From Gammaproteobacteria bacterium (GTDB lineage Bacteria > Pseudomonadota > Gammaproteobacteria > Steroidobacterales > Steroidobacteraceae), in contig JAQGOC010000363.1 in the NCBI GenBank assembly GCA_028293805.1, forward strand, positions 61,308-125,307: DNA of 64,000 nt, written 5' to 3'. Below the pieces are notes generated by a model that did not search any database, was not told the DNA's origin, and saw only the letters and a program-made list of their open reading frames with translations. Below are positions 33,939 to 43,549 of the stretch, in pieces. A program made the position numbers and the translations under genes. The stretch's first letter is position 1; the number at the start of each line of letters is the position of its first letter.

Positions 33939-34102
33939 ACGCCGTCCGGCCGACTTCCTGCTGGCGGCGTACGAGTCCAACTACCGCGTCTGCGCTCCGG
34001 TCATTCACGAGATACTGAAAAAAATGGGACGTGTACCGGACTGCCTTCCCGAAGGGGGAAGGCCCTGAGTGGCGCTTGCGCCCTGCTGCGCGTGGAAAAA
34101 CA
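33939..34102. other. Convergent gap after the purine operon, with a short coding-like fragment
   Basis: One forward frame reads ADFLLAAYESNYRVCAPV and on through HEILKKMGRV before a stop at about 34068. It looks more protein-like than its surroundings but has no upstream start, and I cannot assign a family. No clear terminator was seen before recQ on the other strand. Confidence 0.3.
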
Positions 34103-35800
34103 TCAACCTCGCGCCTCCAGCGGCTGCAGATACGATGCGAGTACCCGGCGCTGTCCGTGACGGATGAAGGCGACCTCCAACTCCTCGCCTGCCACGTCGA
34201 GCACCTCCCCTGTTCCAAAGCGCGCATGGCGCACCTTCTGTCCACGTTGAAATGACAAATGCTCCACCGGCGGCCGGGAGCGCCGCGTGGTTTTTCGTGC
34301 TCCGGGCAAAGTGGGCGCCTGTCCCCTGTCCCGAACAGCCTGCCTGCAGTTATCGCAATGCCCGCAGCGCTCGCCGGGAGCCTCGCCAAAGTATTCCCGG
34401 ATGTATTTCATGCGGCACAGCGTAGTCTCGCCGTACCGCATCATGGCCCGCAAACGTTCGCGATCGGCGTCGTGGCGCGCCGTAAATCCTGCAATGAACC
34501 GCTCGAGCCCGGTGTCGTCCATGGTGTGTCGCAGTCGCCGGCGCTTGCCCTGACGCACGACGACATTCATCGCTTCCAGACCGGAGTTGATGACGGCCGC
34601 GCGCCGCTCGCTCAGGCCGCTTGCGGCCGCAAGATCCGCAAGCGTGGCGCCGCCTGCCTGCCGGGAAGCGCGGCAGAGCGCCTGCATGCAGCGCCTGACC
34701 TCATCGCCGCGCGGATGTTTGCCGCCCAGAAAGAAGCTTCGCACCCGCTTATCCTCGAGCCGATAGAGGAGCACGCAGCGCGCGGGAAGCCCGTCACGCC
34801 CGGCCCGGCCGGCTTCCTGGTAATAACTTTCGAGGGACTCCGGGAAATTCCAGTGCACCACGCAGCGAACGTCCGGCTTGTCCACCCCGAGCCCGAATGC
34901 ATTAGTCGCCACGATCACCCGACATCTGCCGTCCATGAAGCGTTCCTGGGCGCGCTCGCGTTCCGACAGCTTCAGCTGCCCGTGATAACGCAGGGCGTCC
35001 ACCCCTTGTCCCACCAACCATTCGTGCAGCTCGTTCGCGCGCCGAACCGTCGCCACATAGACGATCCCCGCGCCTTGCGTCTCGTTGAGGATCTCGAGCA
35101 GGCGCTGTTCCTTTTCTTCGCGATTGACGGTGCGCAAGACCTGGAGATCCAGATTTTCCCGCTCGATCCCACCCTGTATGACGCGCGCATCCGGTATGCC
35201 AAGGCTGCCCAGAATATCGTCTACCCGATCAGGCGGCGCCGTGGCGGTAAGCGCGAGCACAGGAGGATGCCCGAGTTGCCCGATTGCATGTCGCAGCTCA
35301 AGGTATGCCGGCCGGAAGTCGTGACCCCACTGGCTCACACAATGGGCTTCATCCACCACGAATAAGCCGACACCACGCCGTTTCAGCGGCTCGAGGTGCG
35401 CCGGGTTCAGCAAGCGCTCCGGCGTGAGCAGCACGACCTCGTGTGCGCCCCTGCGCATTGCCTGCTCCTGTTGACGCTGCTCAGTCTCCGTCACCGTCGA
35501 GTCGAGCCGGGCCGCGTCGATGTCAGCTTCGGTCAGATGCTCGTGTTGATCCTTCATCAGCGCGATAAGCGGCGCCACGACGACCACGGCACCTTCGAGA
35601 AACAAGGCGGGCAACTGATAGCACAGAGACTTGCCGGCGCCGGTAGGGAGGATCCCGAGAGCATCGTCCCCGGCGAGCACAGATTCGATCAACTCGCGCT
35701 GCCCCGGCCTGAAATGGGTTATGCCGAAGCGGCGGGCTGCTTCGGCACGCACTTGGTCCCAAGCCACACGACGCCCGCTCGGGCGGCCCGCCCGCTTCAT
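34103..35800 (-). CDS. recQ: RecQ family ATP-dependent DNA helicase with C-terminal Tudor-like segment
   Basis: The 565-residue helicase has the SF2 motifs PTGAGKSLCYQLPA (Walker A), VVDEAHCVSQWGHDFRPAY (DEAH plus aromatic-rich loop), TATAP and the C-terminal RGD/GRAGRDG motifs (YYQEAGRAGRDGLPARC). The zinc subdomain has RCGHCDNCR. There is no HRDC domain. Instead the last ~45 residues (KVRHARFGTGEVLDVAGEE...) resemble the Tudor-like tail of PcrA/UvrD. It unwinds DNA during repair and replication restart. Its ATG overlaps the TGA of the ABC exporter gene by one base, an unusual operon partner. Confidence 0.92.
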   Translation of the reverse strand: MKRAGRPSGRRVAWDQVRAEAARRFGITHFRPGQRELIESVLAGDDALGILPTGAGKSLCYQLPALFLEGAVVVVAPLIALMKDQHEHLTEADIDAARLDSTVTETEQRQQEQAMRRGAHEVVLLTPERLLNPAHLEPLKRRGVGLFVVDEAHCVSQWGHDFRPAYLELRHAIGQLGHPPVLALTATAPPDRVDDILGSLGIPDARVIQGGIERENLDLQVLRTVNREEKEQRLLEILNETQGAGIVYVATVRRANELHEWLVGQGVDALRYHGQLKLSERERAQERFMDGRCRVIVATNAFGLGVDKPDVRCVVHWNFPESLESYYQEAGRAGRDGLPARCVLLYRLEDKRVRSFFLGGKHPRGDEVRRCMQALCRASRQAGGATLADLAAASGLSERRAAVINSGLEAMNVVVRQGKRRRLRHTMDDTGLERFIAGFTARHDADRERLRAMMRYGETTLCRMKYIREYFGEAPGERCGHCDNCRQAVRDRGQAPTLPGARKTTRRSRPPVEHLSFQRGQKVRHARFGTGEVLDVAGEELEVAFIRHGQRRVLASYLQPLEARG

Positions 35801-37653
35801 CAGGAGCCGCCCCCGGCCACCCTGTCGTGATGCGGTGGGTTGCGCTCCGCGTCCTCAACGGCACTCACCGAGAGACCTTCCGCCTGTAACCGCCACATTC
35901 GCGCAAACAGGGTACCCCGGCGACGCAGCTCGGCCGGCGTGCCCTCCTCGAGAATCTTCCCCTGATGGATCACCAGGATCCTGTCAAACGCAGCCAGCGT
36001 CGAGAGCCGGTGGGCGACGGCTACCACGGTGCGGCCGCTCAGCAGCTCGACGATGTTCCGATGGACGTGCAGCTCCGATTCGGTATCCAGAGCGGAGGTG
36101 GCCTCGTCCAGAATGAGAACCGGCGCATCTTTCAGCAGTGCCCGGGCAATTCCGATGCGCTGCCGCTGGCCGCCCGAAAGCTTCACGCCGCGCTCCCCCA
36201 GCAGCGTGTCATAGCCCTGCGGCAGCCGGCTCACGAAAGACTCACAATGAGCCGCCTTGGCCGCCCGGTAAATCTCAGCGGGCGGGGCGTCGGGCCGACC
36301 GAAGCGGATGTTTTCCATCACCGTGCGATGGAAAAGCATGATCTCCTGCGGAACGACCGCAAGCACTGCGCGCAGGCTGTCTTGCGTAACACTGCGGACG
36401 CACTGGCCATCGAGCAGCACCTCGCCGGCCTGCGGCTCGTAAAGCCGCTGTATGAGGTTCACGACCGTCGTTTTCCCGGCCCCGGAAAACCCGACGATGC
36501 CGACCTTCTCGCCGGCCTCGATCCTCAGATCGACATGGCGCAGCACCGGGTGATTTCCCTCGTACGAAAAGCTCACATCGCGAAATTCTACCGCCCCCTT
36601 ACCGGGAATCAGGGCGGGGGCACCAGGCCGATCCGCTATCGAGTGAACCTCCCCTATTGCCCCGATGGTGTCTTCGATATAGGCCAGCTGCTGGAACATA
36701 TCGACCGCGGCTATCGCCACATCGCGCGATCCGTGCAGGATCCGGAATGTCAGAGTGCCGATGACCACCACGGCTCCAGGGGAGATCCCCCCCTTCTCCC
36801 ACTCGGACACGGCCCAGCACAACATCACGCTCGCCATGATCCAGACCGCAACGTCATAACCGGCTCGGGTCCTTTCCGTATACATCCAGCTGCCACGCTG
36901 AAAGCCGGCTTCCTGCTCGAACTGGCCTCGTAGCCGCTCCCATTCGCGCTGCCGGGCGGAAAACGCCTTGACGGCCCACATGTTGGATATGGCGTCGGTG
37001 AGCTGCCCGGCCACGGTGCTTTGTTCACCGTAGTACGCCGCGTGCAGCGGCCGCCCTTTTTTACCCACTACGACGAGTCCGGCAGTCGCGAGAATGACGT
37101 ACACGGCGGCGGTCAGCGCCATGTGAACGTCGATCGTGCTGAACACCACGATGGCGCCCAGGAAATCGATCAGCGGCGGAGCCACCCGCCACACGGCGGT
37201 ATTGGTGAGCACACCGAAAGCTCCTGCCGTGCCCGTGATTCTTTGGCCGAGGGAACCGCTCAGGTGGTCGGCAAAGTAGCGCAGCGAATGGCCGCTCAGG
37301 TGTTGAAACAGGTCGAGCCGCATCTGCACGCCCGCGCGGACCGTCGTGCGGCAGGTGAGCCACCCCGAAACACGCCAGAACACGCTCTCGGCCGCTATCA
37401 AGCCGATGAAAGTGCCCAGGACGAGCCACACCTGCGCGCCCGAGCGGGCGGGTTCTGTCATAGTATCCACGAGGCGCTTTATCTGGTATTGCACGCCCAC
37501 GGCGCATCCGGCCGCCAGCACCACCGTTGCGGCGAGAGTCGCGAAGCCGCCGCGCCGCTGCGCAATGTAATGCCAGACGAAGCGTCCCGCGTGCAGATGC
37601 TGTTGATTCAGGTGTGGGGATTCCGGACGCGCAGGCGCCGTGTCGCTGAACAT
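35800..37653 (-). CDS. ABC exporter, fused transmembrane and ATPase domains (MsbA/AtmM type)
   Basis: The 617-residue half-transporter has an ABC transmembrane domain with about six helices (residues 30-330) and an ATPase domain (about 360-600). The latter has Walker A GFSGAGKTT, signature LSGGQRQRIGIARALL and Walker B VLILDEATSALD. Such proteins dimerise to export lipids, glycolipids or peptides. I use the ATG at 37653, three bases below the stop of the glycosidase gene; the track start lies inside that gene. Neighbouring galactofuranose genes suggest a galactofuranosylated glycolipid or glycoside as cargo, which is inference. Confidence 0.9.
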   Translation of the reverse strand: MFSDTAPARPESPHLNQQHLHAGRFVWHYIAQRRGGFATLAATVVLAAGCAVGVQYQIKRLVDTMTEPARSGAQVWLVLGTFIGLIAAESVFWRVSGWLTCRTTVRAGVQMRLDLFQHLSGHSLRYFADHLSGSLGQRITGTAGAFGVLTNTAVWRVAPPLIDFLGAIVVFSTIDVHMALTAAVYVILATAGLVVVGKKGRPLHAAYYGEQSTVAGQLTDAISNMWAVKAFSARQREWERLRGQFEQEAGFQRGSWMYTERTRAGYDVAVWIMASVMLCWAVSEWEKGGISPGAVVVIGTLTFRILHGSRDVAIAAVDMFQQLAYIEDTIGAIGEVHSIADRPGAPALIPGKGAVEFRDVSFSYEGNHPVLRHVDLRIEAGEKVGIVGFSGAGKTTVVNLIQRLYEPQAGEVLLDGQCVRSVTQDSLRAVLAVVPQEIMLFHRTVMENIRFGRPDAPPAEIYRAAKAAHCESFVSRLPQGYDTLLGERGVKLSGGQRQRIGIARALLKDAPVLILDEATSALDTESELHVHRNIVELLSGRTVVAVAHRLSTLAAFDRILVIHQGKILEEGTPAELRRRGTLFARMWRLQAEGLSVSAVEDAERNPPHHDRVAGGGS

Positions 37654-37655
37654 AG

Positions 37656-38807
37656 CTAGCCTGTCTGTTGGTCGCAGACTCGTGCGGCAGAGGCGAAGAG
37701 AGCCTGCTGGCGCCTCAATTCCTCGACCAGCGGTGCATACGGCGCACGCCGTCCAAGGATCCCGGGTGTCGAAAGCAGACCCGCATGACACGGGCGATCG
37801 TTATCCCAGCCCGGATAGTCCAGAATCGGATACAGGCAGATACCTTCCAGTGCCACACCCGCGTGCACCGCCTGCATCGCCTCGGCACATACGTGATGCA
37901 GCCAGTACGGACGCGCGGCGCCTTCGGATCCGGTTTCCGAGATCAGCAACGGCCGGCCGTAGCGCTCCGCGACCTCCGCGAGCATCTCGCGCAGGGGTCG
38001 ATACGCATGATGGCCGAGCGGAATGGTGCTCCCCTGCAGATACCATTGATTGTCCGGATAGAAGTTGGCACCGACGATGTCGAGATGCTCGGGCCGTCCT
38101 CCCAGCCCGGGCTCCAGATGGCCGCTGATCATGTCATGAGCCTGAAACTGCGCGAGCCGGTAGGCTTGCGCCGCTGCGCGCTCGCCTGGCTCGGCCGTCT
38201 TGCCGACGACGTGAATGAGGGGCTCTGAGATCATGAATCGCGCGCGACGGTCGATGCTCCTGATCGCGTCAACGCAGGCAAGGTAAGCGCGTACGAGTTG
38301 CCTCTTGAGCTCGTCACCGCGGGCGACGGCGAACGGATTGATCTTGCCGACCTCCCCCCCCGCCCAGGCCCAGAACGAGATCTCGTTGATCGGGCAAAAA
38401 TAGGGAACCGCACCCGTTTCATCCTTCACGAGTTGAGCCGCGGCGCGCGCGTAGTGCGCGCACTGCGCGACGAACGATGGCGACCAGATATCCAGGTGCT
38501 CAGGCCACCCATAGTGACAAAGGTCCCAGATGACCTGCACGTCGGCCGCCTGCGCCGCTCGCAGCATCGGCAGCCAGCTGGACCAGTCATACACTTTCGG
38601 ATGCCTCGCCACCAGGTGCCAGCGAATGCCGTCGCGTACGGTACGCAAGCCCAGCGCCTTTGCCTGGGAATAATCGCTCTCCGCCAGTCGCTCGTGTCCC
38701 GTCGCAGCGAGCAGATCCAGCCGCACGCCATCCCGCCGCAGGTGCGTCGCGCATTCGAACCCGCCAAGAAAGAACGATTGCAGACCAACCCCCATTGTGC
38801 GACTCAC
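37656..38807 (-). CDS. Glycoside hydrolase family 1-like protein
   Basis: The 383-residue TIM barrel resembles clan GH-A, GH1-type beta-glycosidases. The acid/base Glu is in CPINEISFWAW, corresponding to the GH1 TFNEP motif, and the nucleophile Glu is in LLISETGSEGAARP, corresponding to the ITENG motif. At 383 residues it is shorter than usual GH1 enzymes (about 450). No signal peptide is visible, so it probably acts in the cytoplasm. Its ATG overlaps the glf stop (ATGA). It could trim or transfer sugars in the glf-linked pathway; the sugar is unknown. Confidence 0.75.
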   Translation of the reverse strand: MSRTMGVGLQSFFLGGFECATHLRRDGVRLDLLAATGHERLAESDYSQAKALGLRTVRDGIRWHLVARHPKVYDWSSWLPMLRAAQAADVQVIWDLCHYGWPEHLDIWSPSFVAQCAHYARAAAQLVKDETGAVPYFCPINEISFWAWAGGEVGKINPFAVARGDELKRQLVRAYLACVDAIRSIDRRARFMISEPLIHVVGKTAEPGERAAAQAYRLAQFQAHDMISGHLEPGLGGRPEHLDIVGANFYPDNQWYLQGSTIPLGHHAYRPLREMLAEVAERYGRPLLISETGSEGAARPYWLHHVCAEAMQAVHAGVALEGICLYPILDYPGWDNDRPCHAGLLSTPGILGRRAPYAPLVEELRRQQALFASAARVCDQQTG

Positions 38808-39967
38808 GCCCGCCGCAGAGCTGGAGCCTGCTCCACCGCACGATGGCGCGCATACGGCTGCGGCGCGGCGGCCTCCTGCTCTACGATCCGCTTGAAGCTC
38901 GCGAGCGCCTGTCCCACCACCTGGTCCATGTTGTAGTAACGATAGGTCGCCAGACGGCCGACAAACTCGACGTTCGGTGTCGCGTTCGCGAGCCGTTCAT
39001 ACGCCTTGTAGCGCTGCTGATTCTCCGGCCGCGGTATCGGATAGTAGGGGTCGCCAGCGTCCGCGGGGTATTCGAACGTGAGACTCGTATGGGGGTGCGA
39101 CTGCCCGGTGAGATGCTTGTACTCGGTCACACGGGTGTAGGGCTCATCCTGCGGATAGTTCACCACACCGACTGGCTGATGCCACTCTTCCGGCAACGTG
39201 ACGTGCTCGAAGCGCAACGACCTATAAGGCAACTTGCCGAATCGGTAGTCGAAGAACTCGTCGATCGGACCGGTGTAGACCATGCGGCGAAACGGGATGA
39301 CATCCTGGATGTCCCGCAGCTCAGTTTGCAGCATGATCTTGATGCTCTTGTGGCGCAGCATCCGTTCGAACATGCGCGTGTAGCCGCCAGCAGGCATCGC
39401 CTGATAAGTATCGTTGAAATAGCGGTCGTCCGTGTTCGTCCGTACCGGCACGCGCGCCGTCACGGACTTGTCGAGCTCGGACGGCGCCAACCCCCACTGC
39501 TTCAACGTGTAACCGCGAAAGAACTTCTCGTACAGATCCCGCCCAACCTGCGAGAGCACCACATCCTCGGCAGTCCGGACGTGCTCGACAGGCTCGGCCC
39601 GTGCCGCCAGCAGGCGTTCCACCTCCTCCGCCGTGGACAGACGCAGGCCATAGAGCTCGTTGAGAGTGGTTCTGTTGATCGGAATGGGCAGCAGCCGCGC
39701 GTCCACCCGCGAAAGCACCCGGTGCTCATAGGCTCTCCAGGCGGTGAACTGCGACAGATAATCGAAGATTCGCGCGGAATTCGTGTGAAAGATGTGCGGT
39801 CCGTACTGGTGAATGAGGATACCCGCCTCGTCGTAGCGGTCGTATGCATTGCCACCCACATGATTTCTCTTGTCGATCACGAGAACCTGGGCGCCGCATT
39901 GACTGGCCAGGCGTTCCGCTATCACGCTGCCGGCGAATCCGGCACCGACGATGAGCCAATCAAACAT
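38804..39967 (-). CDS. glf: UDP-galactopyranose mutase
   Basis: The 387-residue flavoenzyme starts MFDWLIVGAGFAGSVIAERL, the FAD-binding GxGxxG motif. It continues with the Glf segments HVGGNAYDRYDEAGI, YGPHIFHT, FFRGYTLKQWG, VPVRTNTDDRYFNDTYQ and the C-terminal NVEFVGRLATYRYYNMDQV. It interconverts UDP-galactopyranose and UDP-galactofuranose. I use the ATG at 39967, eight bases inside the upstream glycosyltransferase gene, because the track's longer N terminus precedes the FAD motif by an unneeded 23 residues. It implies galactofuranose in a surface or secreted glycan. Confidence 0.95.
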   Translation of the reverse strand: MFDWLIVGAGFAGSVIAERLASQCGAQVLVIDKRNHVGGNAYDRYDEAGILIHQYGPHIFHTNSARIFDYLSQFTAWRAYEHRVLSRVDARLLPIPINRTTLNELYGLRLSTAEEVERLLAARAEPVEHVRTAEDVVLSQVGRDLYEKFFRGYTLKQWGLAPSELDKSVTARVPVRTNTDDRYFNDTYQAMPAGGYTRMFERMLRHKSIKIMLQTELRDIQDVIPFRRMVYTGPIDEFFDYRFGKLPYRSLRFEHVTLPEEWHQPVGVVNYPQDEPYTRVTEYKHLTGQSHPHTSLTFEYPADAGDPYYPIPRPENQQRYKAYERLANATPNVEFVGRLATYRYYNMDQVVGQALASFKRIVEQEAAAPQPYARHRAVEQAPALRRA

Positions 39968-41162
39968 AGGCCACTCCGTCCGATACGCAGCTGCTCGCCT
40001 GCTTCCCAGCCGCGACGCGCACTTTGGCTCTTGCACCCTCCAGCAGCGCGCTCATCTGCGACCAGGTCTGGTCCCATGACATCCCTTTGAGATAGGCATC
40101 GACCCGGCGCAGCCATTCAGCTCGATCGCACGCCAGCAAGAGGTCCAGCTTCGCGCTGAACTGCGCGGCATCCGCAGCAATCTCGACGAGGCCACCGTCG
40201 CCATAAGGACTGACGACGTCCGCAACCGGTGTGGAGACCACGGGTATGCCGGCGGCCAGAAACTCCGGCGTCTTGGTGGGACTGATGAATTGCGTCGACT
40301 CATTCAGAGCGAAAGGCATGAAGCCGGCGTCCCAACCGCTCAGAAAACCGGGCAGCTCGGCGTAGGACTGCAGTCCGAGCCAGTGAAGATTGGGCGCGCG
40401 CGGGAGTGTCTGCGGATGGATCTTGACCACCGGTCCGATACAGACCAGCTGCAGGTCCGGCCGCATGGCGGCTAGTTGACCCAACAGCGCGACGTCCATG
40501 CGCTCGTCTATGACACCGAAAAATCCGATGCGCGGATGCGGGATCCGGGCCTGGGCGGCGGGTTCATAACAACCCGCGCGTGCCCGCGCAAAGTGCTCGT
40601 ACTCGATGCTGCTGGGAAACAGATGGCAATCCGGATGTCTGCCCCGCTTCGCCCGGAACAGGCTCCTGCCGCCGGTGAACACCAGATTGGCCTTGGCAAG
40701 CAAACACCGCTCGAGCTCAGCGAGGGGCTGCGGCGCATTCCTAAATGCGGACAGCTCGTCCATGCAGTCATAAATACAAATGTCGGGCTGCAGGTGTGCA
40801 GTAAAGCGCAACGCCATCGGAGTGTAATACCAGCACGTGATACGCGCGCCCGCCCACTCGCTCCAGAGACGATCGACCAGACATCGCTGGGCGGCGACTT
40901 GCTCCGACTCGCTCAACCCTCGCTGCAGTACCGGGACCATGACCGTGAGGGCCGCCGTCTGCGCGGCCACGTGCAGTCGCGGCTGTTCGCACGCGTCATC
41001 GAAAATCGGCTCTTCGAAAAAGATGACCGGCTGGTCCCGCGCCGCCCGGCTCATCAGATGTTGCGGTCGTTGATAGACGAACTGCCAGCGCAGGTGCGAG
41101 AAGCACAGCAGCAGCGTCCGGTCGGAGAATGGCGTGTCGAAGTACCTCGCGGCTGAGCCCAT
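39960..41162 (-). CDS. GT-B glycosyltransferase (probable galactofuranose pathway)
   Basis: The 400-residue protein begins with CFSHLRWQFVYQRPQHLMSR, a signature of a GT1-like family often found beside glf. It contains CIYDCMDELSAF, RIGFFGVIDERMDVALL and a C-terminal donor-binding region (FAL..ESTQFISPTKTPEFLAAGIP). It would transfer a sugar, plausibly galactofuranose given its neighbour, to an unknown acceptor. I use the ATG at 41162. It is the first gene of the five-gene leftward operon; the promoter should lie in 41163-41452, where I saw no clear operator. Confidence 0.82.
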   Translation of the reverse strand: MGSAARYFDTPFSDRTLLLCFSHLRWQFVYQRPQHLMSRAARDQPVIFFEEPIFDDACEQPRLHVAAQTAALTVMVPVLQRGLSESEQVAAQRCLVDRLWSEWAGARITCWYYTPMALRFTAHLQPDICIYDCMDELSAFRNAPQPLAELERCLLAKANLVFTGGRSLFRAKRGRHPDCHLFPSSIEYEHFARARAGCYEPAAQARIPHPRIGFFGVIDERMDVALLGQLAAMRPDLQLVCIGPVVKIHPQTLPRAPNLHWLGLQSYAELPGFLSGWDAGFMPFALNESTQFISPTKTPEFLAAGIPVVSTPVADVVSPYGDGGLVEIAADAAQFSAKLDLLLACDRAEWLRRVDAYLKGMSWDQTWSQMSALLEGARAKVRVAAGKQASSCVSDGVAYV

Positions 41163-41452
41163 GAAGTCATTCCTCGATAGAAGCGTGAAGTTCCCGGGGT
41201 GAGGTCCTGGCCTGAACTGGATCACCCCATGGGTCCCCCGCAAGCGCCGTTCCGCTATAGAACGCGGCTCTGACTTGACCGCCTTGCCATTGAAGAAACC
41301 TCAGGAAATGCAGAGTACTTCACTTCCTCCACCACGGCCGAGCCCACGTGGTGAGCCGCCTCGACCGAAGATGGCATCGGCGAGCTTGGCGTGCATCGTT
41401 GCGGGATGCGTATCATCAGGACGCGATATCCCCCGAAACAGGAGCAGTCACT

Positions 41453-42211
41453 TTGGAAATCAGCCTTGCGGGACAAACAGCACTCGTCACTGGCGCGAGT
41501 CGCGGCATCGGCGCGGCCATTGCGCGCAGACTCGGCGCGTCCGGAGCGCGCGTGGCGATTCACTACGGCCAGGGTCGGGAGGCCGCGGAATCCCTGGCCC
41601 GGCAGATCGGGCAGGGTGCATGCGCATTCGGCGCCGACCTTGCCGAGCCCGGTGCCTGCGCCTCACTCTGGGCTGACGTGGAATCTCACTATGGCGCCAT
41701 CCACGCGCTGGTCAACAACGCCGGCATCGCCGTCAAGTCCGCCCTTTCTGCCACAACGGACGCTTGGCTGGCAGACTGGAATCGCACCCTGGCGGTCAAC
41801 CTGACAGCGACGGGACTTCTGAGCCGCGCGGGCCTCGCTCATTTTCAAAAACAGGGCGGCGGCCGGATCGTAAACATCGCTTCACGCGCGGCTTTCCGCG
41901 GCGACCAGCCGGATTACCTGGCCTACGCGGCATCGAAGGGGGGCATGATCGCCCTCACCCGTTCGATTGCGCGCGGTTTCGGTAAAGCGGGAATCAAGGC
42001 GTTCATCGTTGCGCCCGGTTTCACCCGTACCGAGATGGCCCAGGCCTTCATCGATCAGTATGGCGAGGACTACGCCACGAGCGATATCGCGCTCGACCGT
42101 CTTACCGAACCGGACGACATCGCGCCCACAGTCGCTTTCCTGCTGAGCGGTCTCGCCGACCACGCCACCGGTACTACGATCGATCTCAACGCCGCTTCGT
42201 ATGTGCGGTGA
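41453..42211 (+). CDS. Short-chain dehydrogenase/reductase (FabG-like)
   Basis: The 252-residue SDR has the cofactor motif TGASRGIGAAIA, the NNAG motif (ALVNNAGIAV), the catalytic Ser in IVNIASRAAFRG and YxxxK in YLAYAASKGG. The family-typical C terminus GTTIDLNAASYVR is also present. It reduces or oxidises an unknown carbonyl or alcohol with NAD(P)H. I chose the TTG at 41453, which has AGGAG upstream and gives a normal SDR N terminus; the track start adds 35 residues of doubtful sequence. It is a single gene, divergent from the glycosyltransferase. Confidence 0.85.
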   Translation: MEISLAGQTALVTGASRGIGAAIARRLGASGARVAIHYGQGREAAESLARQIGQGACAFGADLAEPGACASLWADVESHYGAIHALVNNAGIAVKSALSATTDAWLADWNRTLAVNLTATGLLSRAGLAHFQKQGGGRIVNIASRAAFRGDQPDYLAYAASKGGMIALTRSIARGFGKAGIKAFIVAPGFTRTEMAQAFIDQYGEDYATSDIALDRLTEPDDIAPTVAFLLSGLADHATGTTIDLNAASYVR

Positions 42212-42219
42212 GGGCGAGC

Positions 42220-42247
42220 GGTGCGCGCCCTACCGCCCGCGCGCACC
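42220..42247. terminator. Terminator-like hairpin between convergent SDR and mltA genes
   Basis: GGTGCGCG (42220-42227) pairs with CGCGCACC (42240-42247) around a 12-base loop, between two convergent stop codons. There is no T-tract, so it is a GC-rich hairpin that could end or stabilise transcripts from both sides. Confidence 0.4.
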
Positions 42248-43458
42248 TAACGCGGTGGGCCGCTTGTTGGCAGCGGTGTATTCCTCGGCCAAAGCAGCCA
42301 CAAGCTGCCTTGCTGCCGCATCTTGCCCGCCAGCTCGGCGGCCTGCGGGCCGCCGCCCCAGAAGAAATCGGCGCGCGGCGCGCCGCTGATCGCGCCGCCC
42401 GTGTCCTGGGCAATGACCAATCGCTGCAGAGGCAGGTCCGAAGCGGGCTGCGTCGTGGCCAGGAACACCGGGGTGCCGAGCGGCATGAATTCAGGATCCA
42501 CTGCAATGGATCTGCCTGCCGTCAGCGCAATGCCTTGAGCGCCTTTGGGCCCGAGGTTGGGATCGCCGAGCGGCGCTTCGCTGAAGAACACAACGCTGGG
42601 ATTCGCGTTCAGCACTTCCTGCAGGCGCTCGGGGTGTGCCACGAGCCAGGCGCGAATGCCAGGCAGGGTCGCCTGCTGCAACGTCAAGGCGCCTTGTGTC
42701 ACCAGGTAACGGCCGATGGAATGGTACGGCTGCCCATTCTGATCGGCATATTGCAGACGGATAATCTCGCCATCGGGCAGTTGCACGCGGCCCGAGCCCT
42801 GCACTTCGAGGAGCAAAGCGTCCAGTGCGCTATTCACCCACACGATTTCGTTGCCGCGAATGGTGGGATCCGTCGGCAGCTCCGCTCTGGTGTAGTACGG
42901 CACGACTTTGTTGCCGACCAGCCGACCGCGAACCCGCTTGCCCTTCAGTTCGGGATACAGCGACACGAGGTCCACGATGAGCAGATCGGGCGGCGGCGCG
43001 TACAGCGGCGCGATGAATTGCGCAGATGCACTGCGCGCGCCCATGAGCAGCGGCTCGAAATAGCCCGTGATGAGTCCCGTCTCTTCGCGAGTCGATCCGC
43101 TGATCCTCACGATCTTGTAGGGTTCGAAATACTGCTCGAAATAGCTGCGGATGCTCACGGGAGAACCGCTCTCGACTGACTGCGCGGCCGTGCAGGGTAC
43201 TGTCCACTCACTGCGGAACCGCAGAGCACGGCAACTCTCCACAAATGCGGGCCATGCCTCCTGCACACTGTCGGCGCCCCAGCCCGGAAGCTGCGACCAC
43301 CTCCCGCGCTCGTAATGGGAAATCGGTGCGGCGGGTTTCGCTGGCAGCACGCGCCTGGGTGGCGAAACACAGCCCCATAGCGCGGCAGCGCTGATTAGAG
43401 CCAGAGAGACGACGACGGCGCCGCGCGCCTTGGCAGCGGAGTGATTGGGATTGGTCAT
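42247..43458 (-). CDS. mltA: Membrane-bound lytic murein transglycosylase A
   Basis: The predicted 403-residue lipoprotein has an N-terminal signal ending in ALISAAALWGC, a probable lipobox with Cys at about residue 30. The MltA fold is recognised by ITGYFEPLLMGARS, LVDLVSLYPELKGKRVRGRL and IVWVNSALDALLLEVQGSG. The catalytic Asp region of the C-terminal 3D domain appears in VIAQDTGGAISGAPRADFFWGGG. It cleaves peptidoglycan glycan strands to anhydro-muropeptides at the outer membrane. I use the ATG at 43458; the track start adds 19 residues before the lipoprotein signal. Confidence 0.93.
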   Translation of the reverse strand: MTNPNHSAAKARGAVVVSLALISAAALWGCVSPPRRVLPAKPAAPISHYERGRWSQLPGWGADSVQEAWPAFVESCRALRFRSEWTVPCTAAQSVESGSPVSIRSYFEQYFEPYKIVRISGSTREETGLITGYFEPLLMGARSASAQFIAPLYAPPPDLLIVDLVSLYPELKGKRVRGRLVGNKVVPYYTRAELPTDPTIRGNEIVWVNSALDALLLEVQGSGRVQLPDGEIIRLQYADQNGQPYHSIGRYLVTQGALTLQQATLPGIRAWLVAHPERLQEVLNANPSVVFFSEAPLGDPNLGPKGAQGIALTAGRSIAVDPEFMPLGTPVFLATTQPASDLPLQRLVIAQDTGGAISGAPRADFFWGGGPQAAELAGKMRQQGSLWLLWPRNTPLPTSGPPR

Positions 43459-43549
43459 CCACACGAGTCTAGCGGTTTTGTGCCGAATACGAGGTACGCG
43501 CCCGCTGGCTTGCAACGCCCTTACGCACCCCCGGTATCGAGTGGCCCGG

